This document shows, piece by piece, positions 53,958 to 64,000 of a DNA stretch of 64,000 nucleotides. Position 1 is the stretch's first letter; the number at the start of each line of letters is the position of its first letter. The stretch spans positions 1,116,001 through 1,180,000 of the forward strand of contig OX463813.1 in NCBI GenBank assembly GCA_949825045.1. Reading direction: 5' to 3'. The notes beneath the pieces were generated by a model, which ran no database searches, was not told the DNA's origin, and was given only the letters and a program-made list of their open reading frames with translations. A program made the position numbers and the translations under genes. Source of the stretch: Argyresthia goedartella. Its lineage: Eukaryota > Arthropoda > Insecta > Lepidoptera > Argyresthiidae.

Positions 53958-54739
53958 TATTCTGAAAAAATAAAATAGGTGTTATAAAATGGATGGACAC
54001 TCTAACGATGATGGAAATCATCGTGAGGAAACCTTCATTGCTCCATAACTTCGGCGATTGACTAACCCCCTGTCACGAAAAATGGAGTATTGAATCACTG
54101 GCTGAAAGTGGGCACAGTTGTTCCTCTACCACCCCGTATGGGAAAAGGCGTGTCGCTATGTTATGTTATAAAATAGATGTCTGGTGACAGACGGACGGAC
54201 ATCCAAGTCTCAGTAATAGGGTCCAGTTTTTACCTTTGGGTACGACCCTAAAAAAATATAATTAGAATGAGAACATTACTCTTGAGCTTACTTACCAAAA
54301 TTAAAGCTGGTATTCGAACACGTGTATTTCTTTCGATCTCGTCGGCGTGAATGAAACGTGTAAGGCACCGGTAGTCATTATTCCACAAAATGGATCATAT
54401 TTCGACCTGCTCATCAAAATGTTATACTCAACTACTTAATAAAACCCGATGCGTGAGACTCACAAATAAATATGCAATGGAAGCGATTTTGAAGTCAAAC
54501 GCGCTAAACCAAAAGGGGAACTAAGCTCTCTAAACGTCATAATAACATTATATTAGTTGTTGATATCTAAGGTTTATATATAAGGTGTTAAATAAAACAA
54601 ACTTATAGCTTTAAGAACATTTATTAAATCTATAACAATATAAGGATCTACATTAATTTTATCAATAAACAAAACAATGACCACCCACATCGATCATTTA
54701 TGCAATACAGCATACCAACCTTATAACTAACATTTAATT

Positions 54740-57700
54740 TTAAAACAAAGATTGGAAATGACCCCAAGACATTGTCGCAATCTTATTACTTAAAACTATA
54801 CGTTTATCATCATTCGATGAAAGAGCAACTTTATTTGGTTCCTTGGTGAAAATCTGATGTTGTAATGATTTCAAAAACACATTTTTTCGTCGTACTATTT
54901 CACCTGTTTCTAAAACTCTTTTGTAGTCAGATAAATTTAAACTACGAACTGCAGCCTTTTTGATACCTTTAGCTTTTTTGGTAACACCTTTAGTTGATTT
55001 AATACAATAAAGTTTGGATCGCAAACCTATAAAGTCTTCAATATTTTGACCACCAAGCTCGTCTTTGAATAACCCTGGAATTTTGTTATTTTTAGGTATT
55101 ATTCCATAAATATTATTGTCAGGGTAGTTGCTTGTGTCAAAGTAATGATGAAATTTATTCCTTATGTCTGCATAAACATCATTCGTCTTTATTGAATATA
55201 GAAAGCTATCAGTATCTGTGTAACACATTTTAATTTTATCCTTATAAAATGGTTTCATGACTTCATAGTTAAATTCATACATGTGACTTTTTGACAACTC
55301 TAAAACAGTAAAACCTATGTAGATGGGTTTATTCAAAAGTAAATTGTCAGGTTTCATCTGAATGGCAACGAAATTTTCTGAAAAAATTGATACACTGTGG
55401 AAATTGGGTTTTGCAATCAGCAGATCTGCTGCAAATAATTTTTTTGTTTTGTTTGAATTATCACTCCATTTATCTACTAATTTTATATCTACGCGTTTTT
55501 CTACATTTTCTAATGTTTTCCCAAATATACTGTTATTCAATAATTTAAAAAAGTCTTGCTCGAATTGAGATTTTGCAGTTTTTCGTGAAGCTGTATTCAA
55601 ATAAATATTTTTTGAGAAAAGGACTTTGTTTGAATTGAATGACTCTATAAATATTTTTTAATATTAATCCATGTTTCAAACACGTTTGTAAATTTGTGTA
55701 GTGAATAACATAACGAAATTTATCGTACAAGTTTGGTATCAATTTTGATGTTTTCGAACCAGGAGGAATAAAATTTTGTGGACAAAAAGGGAAATCATTA
55801 TGCAGATCATGTAAGTGCTCTGGGTATTCTAAATCTTCTTCTAGTATATAACCAAATTGAGAATCATGAGGAATTGAATATCTAGTTTGTTTACATCAGT
55901 TTTAGTCATCATTTTAAAATCCGAACATGGTAAATAACCGCACATAGCATAACCATATAAATTATTACAATCAATGTATAGCAAATGCTTTTCAACTTTA
56001 CTTGGGTCATAATTTGGTAAGTATTTATTATTTGCTTTTGCATAACGATTGGAACACAAACAAACTCCGCCTCGTATACCACTTTGGATCATTCGATATA
56101 TTTCTAAGTCACTAATTAATTCCAGCTTAACTTTTGTTTTAAGTAACATAGCGTCAAACTAGGTGCTGTAATGTAAAACGTCGGATCTAAACTATAGTTA
56201 TCCATACAAGCCTTTCGAAATTTCTCAAAAATATCAGCCAAAAGGATAACATTCGACATGAGGTATAGGTCGGTATACTCCCCCATATCGACTATATTGA
56301 AAGTGTCCCAAACTTTTATAGCATGCTGGTAGTCCAAGTCAGTAATATGTTCACTAGTCAAGGTACTGAAGAATTTGCTTTGTTCGGGAAGACTATTCTC
56401 CTTGTATGATTTCCACCCTCTTACGTGTTCATAAGGATAAACACCTTTACGTCGCATTAAATCAAAACATTTACCTTCTGGAAAATACTTTTTTAAATGA
56501 ATAAAATCCTCAGTATTGAGATTATCACATAACTTATCCAAACTTGTAGACAAAAAGTTCAATGCATCAACAAAACGGACAGCCACAAATTAATTATTTG
56601 TTTGATCTCTGAAAAATTTCGTGAAAGAGATATATTTTTCTTTATTTTTTGCAATAACTTTTATAGGACCACAGGTTTCTCCTAACTGTTTAAGAAATAA
56701 ATGACTGTCGTACCCTGATAAACTATGGAAAAATACTGGGATTAATTTAGGTACAACAAACCGAATGTTGCAGTAAGAATACGCCGCACCACGGTAACGC
56801 CCTGTCAAGTGACAGTGATCTGTCACACGGTCATCTGGTAATATTTAAGAGCAAATATGACAAAATTTTGCATTTTTATAAGTTTCATTATCATTTTCGT
56901 TAAATTCCATAGGGACTTCCTTTTTTAATATTGAATGTATTCTTGAAACGTCATGCTACAAATATTCCAAAAATATCTTATCGCTATTAGGTCCTCGGTA
57001 TGTTCTATACTTATTAAGTTTAGAGTTGTATGAACAAGCAATATAGTATCCAAAAGCAGCAGGTACGTGTTTATGAGTAGAAATCGTTCCATTGAACCCT
57101 TTATTATCATTTGTTATAGGTAAAGATTCTAAAAAGGATTCAAAATCCGCGTATATAGTAAACGGTAAACATTGCATCCGTTCAAAGTGTGTGTAAAGGT
57201 ACCTTCTTTTGGGAGTCGAGTAGAGACACCACCACAAACGTGAGAATTAAGCTTTACATCGTCGTTAAAAAATATAAGACATTCGTCACAGAAATAAATT
57301 TTACCATGATGTTTTGTTGTTTGAGAGCGAAGTAAGCGACCAAGGTTACGTATCAAACAGTAATGTGATTTCGCACCGTTTTCAAAATATAAGAAATTAA
57401 TGTGTGTTTCTCTTTTTCTTGCTGTTTTAAACAGTGGACCGATAATATGTTTCTTATTTTTTAGACCATATACATTTAAGCTTATCTTTTGATTATTTTT
57501 TTCAAAAAGTTTTATATCTAAAATTGACATGGGGAACGTCATATTATTCGTATTGAGAAATTCACTGTAATGGGGGTAAGACGTGACTCTATCTGCATTT
57601 TTTTTTTGCTGGAAACAAAGCAGCTATTACACTCCACAAGAAACAAAAATTGTCATAACTTTTGATGTTAATGCAAGCCCGTTTATTTTTGATTAACTTA

Positions 57701-58262
57701 GGTAACTCAATGTAGCTTGATCCTCGTAATGGAATGTACTTGTTAACATTTACCTCTAAGTACAAATTATTTAAAAAAGACCATCCACTTTCTCGGTCTT
57801 AATCTTTGTTGAGATTATATTTATAACTCTATTGTAGATGTCATTGAAATCATTGTTTGTAAGAAATACTATATTTTCTGTAGCAAATGACTTTATTTCT
57901 GTTGCATCGTTTCTTGGTAAATAAAATTGAGCAAAAAACTCAAAGTTGAATTTCACTGTATGATAAGAAGCTACTTTTGCGTCAATGATTTGTCTAACGT
58001 AGCGGCGCAGGCGAGCGATATATTCAATCGGTAGGTCGTGGTTCGCACTTGGGTCGGACTTAGAACCCTCCAGCAGTTGTTCATTAGAATGAACTCGATA
58101 CGAAGCTATACGGTTCCTAAATGCACTGTTGATTTTTGAAATATTGGTGCTGACTTCTACCAAACTATTATTTTTATGAATAGTACTTCTAAGATGTGCA
58201 GAAAACCCTCTACTTTTAATGGACTTGTCACAAACTTCACAAAATATGTCTTTACCTGGCAT
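54740..58262 (-). pseudogene. Polinton DNA polymerase B, copy 2
   Basis: The C-terminal 286 codons (54740-55600) are open, with motif B (LLNNSIFGKTLENV) and motif C (YTDTDSFLYS), where copy 1 is frameshifted. The rest shows the shared lesions: T-run frameshift at 57766-57773, stops at 56956-56958, ~56845 and 56587-56589, and a frameshift near 56140. Private lesions are a 7-bp loss near 57188 and a longer T-run near 57600. The nonsense codon of copy 1 near 34040 is absent here. Confidence 0.92.
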
Positions 58263-58397
58263 GTTGAATTATAGGATTGTATTTTAAGAAATCAAAATGT
58301 TTAAATGATGCAATGTTCATCGTTTATATGTGCGTACATGTAAATTTATTCATCTGATTCTTAACTTATCATTAAATCAATTTCAATAATAAAAGGC

Positions 58398-59209
58398 TTA
58401 TTCATATTTGACATTATCGAGTTGGAAGGTACCCTCGTGGGTAAATTTGGCTTTAGCCAACTTTATAAATGTGTGGATTGCATCCAGCTCCGGTGCGCTG
58501 TCATCAACCTAATATCTCAGATTGACAGCTGCCTTCCAGTAGCGTTGGTGCGCTTTCACATTTATAATGTCAGCTTTATTGTAGACCCTTAACTCTACAA
58601 ATAAGTTTCCCTCGAGATCTTCGCTGCGTTTTAGTAGTCCACCTGCGACGCGGCGCCAGAGCACCGACTTGAGCAGATTCACCTTAGCTTCAGCTATCGT
58701 TGTTGCATCTTCTTCTTCCCCAAACAATTCGGTGAGAGTAAATTTCCCTCCGGAGGTAGCACGAGTTGATGCTGTCGCTGACGTGCGCGATGTTGATGCT
58801 GTCGCTGACGTGCTGCTACCGCCGCTCTTCTTTTGCTTTGCGTCGCGACTCGCACTACCTCCACCGCTCGTGTTTACCGCTGCCACCTTACGTTTCTTTG
58901 TCTCCTTAGGTGGTTTAGTCGTACCCTTCCTGAAATGATAAACAATATTCTATTAGTGACAATGAATCAAAATTACTCATCTTGATTTAGAAATGCAATT
59001 TAGATAAGGCTGTTATCAACCGAGTGGTGGTGGAAATAATGTAAGTATTGATTCAATGAAAACACAACTTATTTAAAAGTATTTGAGAGTGGGACGGTCT
59101 TTTACTAGGAGTGAGACACACTACAGGTTACGCATAAAAATACTTACGAGTGGTGATCCTCGTCTTCTGAATTTAATTCAGTAACGAGTTTGCTCTTTGC
59201 TGGCGCCAT
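58398..59209 (-). pseudogene. Spliced NLS-bearing gene, copy 2 (premature stop)
   Basis: Exons 59148-59209 and 58398-58929 with the same donor (CTC|GTAAGTATTT) and acceptor as copy 1. A CAG to TAG change at 58509-58511, just after AAVNLRY, truncates the product by ~38 residues, removing the end of the C-terminal domain. Otherwise close to copy 1 (YS to HS at the exon end, Tyr to Asp in SASRDAKQ). Confidence 0.65.
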
Positions 59210-59469
59210 TGCTTCTCGCTTATGTTGGGGGTGAGGGTTTCGTTCTCGGTGTCAGATCTGGTTATAAAAAAAAAGTCAAATACAAACAAAAACTACGATC
59301 ACAAATATCATAGTTTAATTTAATCTCACTCTCACACTCTCTAAACATTTCCTTTTCCTTCATTTTGTTGGTATTATACTAGATGTACAGACACAAATAC
59401 TTATAGTACATACTCGTAATTTACAAACATTGGGTTCGTCTAATATTATTATATCTATACTTAGATTCT

Positions 59470-59556
59470 CTATACCAGGTTTCGAACCCTGAGACTCCCC
59501 CAACAAAAGTAGGCACGGCTACTGCTAACTGAGTTAACCACGCCCTGCAGTCTCCA
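59470..59556 (-). repeat. tRNA-like SINE head, copy 2
   Basis: Same as 36126-36214, with B-box GGTTCGAAACC at 59478-59488, inside the 5' UTR intron of the NLS gene. Confidence 0.5.
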
Positions 59557-59795
59557 CATAAGATAATGATACGATTGCTCGCTATGTGTGATGAGTTCTA
59601 GTGGTCTCCATAGAACTACATTAGTCTAGTACCGAGACGACTACAATTCAGCGTAGATACCATTGACTTGAGACTGTAGGGTTAGGATAATAAAAATAAA
59701 AAAACTTACGAACATTTTTGCTGTTCCTCTGATGAGATTTCACTACTGCACTTTATTTTACTGCACTTTAGAAGGTTGATGTTTCACGCTCGCCG

Positions 59796-61724
59796 AATCA
59801 AATCAAATCAAAAATCATTTATTTCCATAGGATGTTGTTACATCACTTAGATCCGTCATGACATTTTTTTGGGTGAGTTCACTAACACAATGGCGGAATC
59901 TGTGGAGAAGAGCTCACCGAAGAAACTCCACAGTCGTCGCATCTTTTGCGTTTCCTTTTTTAAATAAAATATTTTCAAATTACAAAATGAATGCTAATTA
60001 TATATCGAAACAGCCTGTTACTCAAACAATCTATTCCCATGGACATCTGTCCTCTAAGTAATCAGATATCCTATAGTAACCTTTTTTATACAATTTCTGT
60101 TTTATTATTATTTTAAAATTGTCTAAAGGTAAGTTTTTAATATCAGTAGGGACCTTATTGTAATAGCGTATACAATTGCCTTTAAAAGAACTACTAATTT
60201 TTTGTAGTCGGCTTACATAAGCAAACAACTTGTCTTCATTTCTAGTATTAAAATTGTGTATATCACTGTACTTCTGAAAATTAGTTATATTTATTTTTAC
60301 ATACACAAGATTGTCATAGATATATTGAGACACAAATGTCAGAATATTGATTTCTTTAAACTTTTCCCTCAGTGACACTCTAGGCCCTAATCTATAAATT
60401 GCACGAACAGCCCGTTTCTGCAGAATAAATATACTATTAGCATTCGCAGCGTGACCCCACAATAAAATACCATAGGTCATTAGACTATGAAAGTAACTAA
60501 AGTAGACTAGTCTAGCGGTGTCTACGTCGGTAAGAGCTCTAATTTTTTTAACTGCGAACGCTGCCGAACTCAGTCTGTTCGACAATTTATTTATATGAGG
60601 ATCCCATTGTAGTAAAAAGACAGTCGACTGCACAAGGTCCAATCTCTGTCCTTTTATAAATATGTCTGTAGTTACCGGGTTCACATTGGGTAACACGAAT
60701 TTAATACATTTGGTTTTCTTTTCAGTAAGTAATAAATTGTTAACAGTAAACCAGTTCACTATACTAGAGATAGCATTGTTTACCTCGTCATAATTTGATT
60801 GCTGTCTTTTAACTTTAAATATCAAAGAAGTATCATGGGCAAACAATACTAACCCATGTTTTGCTTTAACAAGGTAAGGTAAATCATTAATATATACTAA
60901 AAACAAGAAAGGACCAAGAATTGAACCTTGCGCTACGCCCATACTTATTGAAGACCCAGGTGATCTTTTCCCATTAACATCGACCATCTGAACCCTATCT
61001 GTTAGATATGACTACAGAAGGCCAAGTGCCTGATCTTTTACACCATAATGGCGTAACTTCCTGACAAGAGTGTCATGATGGACGCAATCAAAAGCCTTGG
61101 ATAGATCGCAGAAGACACCTATTGCATCCATTGCGTCTTCCCAGGCATCAAAAATATTGTCGATTAGTTCAACACCAGCATCGGCTGTTGTACGACCCTT
61201 TGTGAAACCAAACTGAGCTGAGAATATGAATTAAATTATTGAGATAAAAATGACTTTGCAATTGATTAAGTATGAGTTTTTCAAATATTTTGCTAAGCGT
61301 TGGTAGTATCGATATGGGTCTAAAATTGGTGGGGTCTGATGTACTACCAGCTTTGAATAAAGGTATAACTTTTCTTAGTTTCATCAAGTCAGGAAACACA
61401 CCATTATCTATACATTGATTAAATATACAACAAAGGTGAGGTGCAATACAATCTACAATGGAACTAATAATTTTTACTGATAGACCATGGGCGTCAGCTG
61501 TCTTTTTCATTTCCAGGGATTTAAACGCTTTTACAATGTCTTCATTATTTACGTGCCTAAATTTAAAATCTGTTTTACAATCCTCAAAGTTTTGTTTAAG
61601 TATAGATTCAGCAGCAGCGGGAGATGAATTTAAAGACTTGGTTGTTGAAACTGGAATGTCCGTAAAGAAATTTTCGAAAGCTTTTGCTATCTTACATAAA
61701 GTTACACTTTATTTACCGAAGTAA
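59796..61724 (-). pseudogene. 5'-truncated LINE fragment, copy 2
   Basis: Matches 36451-38379 with the same 3' simple-repeat tail. The reverse transcriptase part (60031-60987) lacks seven codons (GITLDAK) present in copy 1, and keeps FAHDTSLIF with its missing first Asp. It has ~20 bp near 61660-61680 that copy 1 lost. Confidence 0.8.
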
Positions 61725-62047
61725 TTATAACTTTTTTGTAATTAATTCGGTCATTTTATATATATTTTTTTGATGACTACAATAAAAAAGCAATGGTTGT
61801 CAACCTTTTACCGTATTACACAAAACATGTGACGATCAAATTGATATCTATGCAAAACTCATTCAGTAAACTTTCCAAAGAATACCTAATGTTGAGTATC
61901 CCTGACTAGTGTTAAAACTGCTAACTAAGGTTTAAAACCGTGTGATTCTTAGGTATCGATTACAACGTTTCATCATCACAAGCTCATGTATCATGACGAC
62001 TTAGGATTATATTATTATGCAGCTTACGTATTCTATTTTAGTTAGGT
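61725..62047. other. non-coding Polinton sequence, copy 2
   Basis: Equivalent of 38380-38702; no gene is seen. Confidence 0.45.
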
Positions 62048-62542
62048 TTAACCCTTAAATGCATCTTGTATCGAAAATGATACAACGAAAAAAAAAACAA
62101 TAAAAAAAAATAAGTAATTTATATGTGTCTTAATTCTTTGTTAAATATACTATTGTATATTAAAATGGAGAAAAACATAAAAAATATGAAAAAAAAATAA
62201 ACATAACTTCATAAATCAATCAATGTTATGGAAGGTCGAAAATTTGATCGCAGAGAAAAAAAAAAGGTAAAATTGATATATTTTTTAAAATCGCTATATA
62301 AATTATATATATAAATTCATTTTAAAAAAAATTATTAAATTTAAAATAAATGAAACTTGTTTTCAACTTAACTTTTTAATTTTGTCCACACATACAAAAA
62401 ATAAATTAAAATAATAGGTTCTTAGGGAGTTTGAAAAAAAGAAAAGATTAGGTAAGATTTTTCAAGTATTTTTTAAGTTATTAAGTATATATAATTAAGT
62501 ATTTATCATCAAAAAAGAAAACATCATGCATTTAAGGATTAA
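62048..62542. mobile_element. piggyBac-type MITE, copy 2
   Basis: TTAA at 62048-62051 and 62539-62542. Left tip CCCTTAAATGCAT, right tip ATGCATTTAAGGA (one change from copy 1). Same insertion as 38703-39199. Confidence 0.72.
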
Positions 62543-63001
62543 GTTGGGACTAACTTTACCGATATAGGTACTTACCTTGTTTTTTTCCTAGCTGACAAAT
62601 GCAACTTTTTTGCATCAATTACTGATAACAATCATTATATGTATCTTATGATTTTGTTGTTGTAGGCTACAGCTGCTAGCTAATAGATATTACAAATTCT
62701 TGTTCATCACTTCAAAACAAGTGCTGAAATCGATGTCTAACTTTTTATGATAACACGGTACATGTATATTTGGCTAAGCAATAAACCAAATTTAATCAAA
62801 GTTGTTAACCTACATGTGCTGTTGACTGTACTTTTATTGCAATTATGCTGATTAAGGTAAGAGATTCCGAGAGCCGGACACCTACGTCAGCGTGAGCCCG
62901 CCTTGGGAACGCAGGGTGTCCATTATAGTACATGTTCGTATACGTACATTGGTATAAGTACAGTGTTCGTTTAGAATCCCACAAAGAAACATTGCTTGAT
63001 A
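62543..63001. other. non-coding Polinton sequence, copy 2
   Basis: Equivalent of 39200-39658; nothing recognised. Confidence 0.45.
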
Positions 63002-63289
63002 TTACTTAAAAAAAATGTGATTTTTGGTTTTCCTAAGCTTGCCGATGGAATCCTTTATTTTTGTCAGGTAAATGTCAAAACTAACTACCTTAATCCATTT
63101 CCGTAGGCTTGATTTTCTTGTTGTGTCACACAACAGCTTCTTGTTAAACTTATCAGATATTTGCTCTAACGATATGTCTGATTGCATACCAATTTTAAAA
63201 TCATTGTTAGGTACCTCGCAGCCAAGAGAGTCTACTTGAACAAAGGGTTGATTTTTCTGATGGTTTTTCAATTTTGTATTACCTAACAT
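63002..63289 (-). CDS. Hypothetical 95-aa protein, copy 2
   Basis: Same frame and length as 39659-39946, with Val to Leu and Pro to Arg changes. Lysine-rich, no domain recognised. May be real or a chance frame. Confidence 0.35.
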   Translation of the reverse strand: MLGNTKLKNHQKNQPFVQVDSLGCEVPNNDFKIGMQSDISLEQISDKFNKKLLCDTTRKSSLRKWIKVVSFDIYLTKIKDSIGKLRKTKNHIFFK

Positions 63290-63613
63290 ACAACAAAAAA
63301 AAACTGAACGAAGGTCTGCATTTCTGATGGGTTTATTATTAAGAAAACCTCTTGGATATCAGCTACAACATGAGTGAAGGTTTGAGTTAGTAATGGTGGT
63401 ACATTATAAACTCCAACAAGAAATCACTTAAAACCTGAGTATGACTCTTGATTGTCTGATGGTCTCAACCTTACCTATGATCAATTGTATATAAAGAGCC
63501 TCTCAGACATCAACGACAAACCTGAGTATGACTTTGATTTGATGTTGGTTTTACAAAACAGGAACGTGACACATTTCAGACAACAATGAAACTTCGCAAT
63601 GGAACCTAGTTAA

Positions 63614-64000
63614 CCCGTCAATTGCCCCTGGTAACTTTAGTTACCAGATTTTTTCTTCCGTAGATTGCCCCTGGTAACTCTAGTTACCAAAAGTTTTGAG
63701 TGACGTCTAAGAGACAAGATCGTCTTGTTTCTTTTACACTAATCACTTTATCTGTATGAACCGTTTTCTATTTCGTTCTACTTGAACTAATCTTTAGTTT
63801 TTTCATATGACAAGTGTAAGTCTAATAGAAACTGAGAGATATTTTTTTTCATTTGTGTGTTGCGGCGCGGCGCGCTGGCAAATGCTAACGAATGTTTGTA
63901 AGCTTTTAACTAAATATTTTTTATCTACAACATGGATGTTTTTTTTTTTTCGTGTGCTAATGTAATACAGAAATCTTTTAAATATAGAAAAAAAGTAGGT
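63614..64000. mobile_element. piggyBac-like element, one end
   Basis: Copy 2 departs from copy 1 exactly after TTAA (63610-63613), and the new sequence begins CCCGTCAATTGCCCC. TTAA plus a CCC tip is the piggyBac signature. Two sub-terminal copies of ATTGCCCCTGGTAACT follow (63621 and 63663), each containing an 18-bp palindrome TGGTAACT-NN-AGTTACCA. The other end and any transposase lie outside the window. A GC-rich GCGGCGCGGCGCGC patch occurs at ~63863-63876. Confidence 0.72.

Larger units (their letters stand above)
44207..63613 (-). mobile_element. Polinton/Maverick copy 2, right end outside window
   Basis: Begins with AGTAGTGTATTATTCGGCAC at an offset of 22,128 bp from copy 1 and follows it gene by gene. 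Differences from copy 1 are a 1,305-bp insertion (47659-48963) and small indels. At 63613 the match to copy 1 stops exactly after TTAA, where a piggyBac-like element begins. About 380 bp of the element and its right terminus should lie beyond. Same target site and flank as copy 1, so it arose by duplication of the locus and not by a fresh insertion. Confidence 0.93.

Noticed and set aside
44207..63613. Second Polinton as an independent insertion
   Set aside because: Identical target position, identical flank variants and shared passenger insertions and lesions point to block duplication.

Overview
This window looks like transposon-packed, intergenic animal DNA. An insect genome is most likely and Lepidoptera is my best guess. 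This rests on the element types (BEL/Pao, an I-group LINE with RNase H, an RLE-type LINE, piggyBac-like elements and Polinton/Mavericks), eukaryotic splice sites and SINE-like repeats. I see no host single-copy gene. The first ~17.5 kb is GC-moderate; the rest is strongly AT-rich.

Layout. 1-597: end of an LTR-like sequence with a short minisatellite, then a scrap of the ~1.19-kb repeat family seen later. 598-13863: a BEL/Pao retrotransposon on the minus strand (546-bp LTRs, 5-bp GGGGG target duplication, broken gag-pol). A nearly complete I-group LINE (7798-13790, 12-bp target duplication) is nested in its upstream LTR. 14626-17508: an intact 960-aa ORF of an R2-superfamily LINE (zinc finger, reverse transcriptase, restriction-like endonuclease). 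17945-18040: a SINE-like tRNA relic. 18790-22078 and 40649-44206: tandem arrays of a ~1.19-kb unit, each unit holding a 180-200-bp hairpin.

22079-40648 is a complete Polinton/Maverick (adintovirus-like) element of 18,570 bp. It has inverted termini starting AGTAGTG and a 6-bp TTTATG target duplication, and it sits inside one ~1.19-kb unit. All its genes are on the minus strand. Read 5' to 3' they are a 95-aa unknown, a spliced NLS-bearing protein (197 aa), protein-primed-type DNA polymerase B, a spliced 132-aa unknown, a packaging ATPase, a DUF8207-like protein, a small fibre-like protein, a chromodomain integrase, a PLA2-domain minor capsid protein, an adenain-like protease, a penton-like protein and the major capsid protein. 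A second copy (44207 to at least 63613) lies at exactly the same site of the repeat unit with the same flank, so the whole ~22.1-kb block appears to have been tandemly duplicated. Copy 2 carries a 1,305-bp LTR-derived insertion in its protease gene. Near its far end it is cut at a TTAA by a piggyBac-like element that leaves the window.

Both Polintons are defective. DNA polymerase lesions shared by both show it was dead before the duplication. Afterwards the copies decayed separately: copy 1 lost the Walker A glycine, the first integrase aspartate and capsid codons; copy 2 kept those residues but has frameshifts and insertions. The genes would once have formed a self-synthesising, virion-capable transposon; here they are a fossil with useful paired information.
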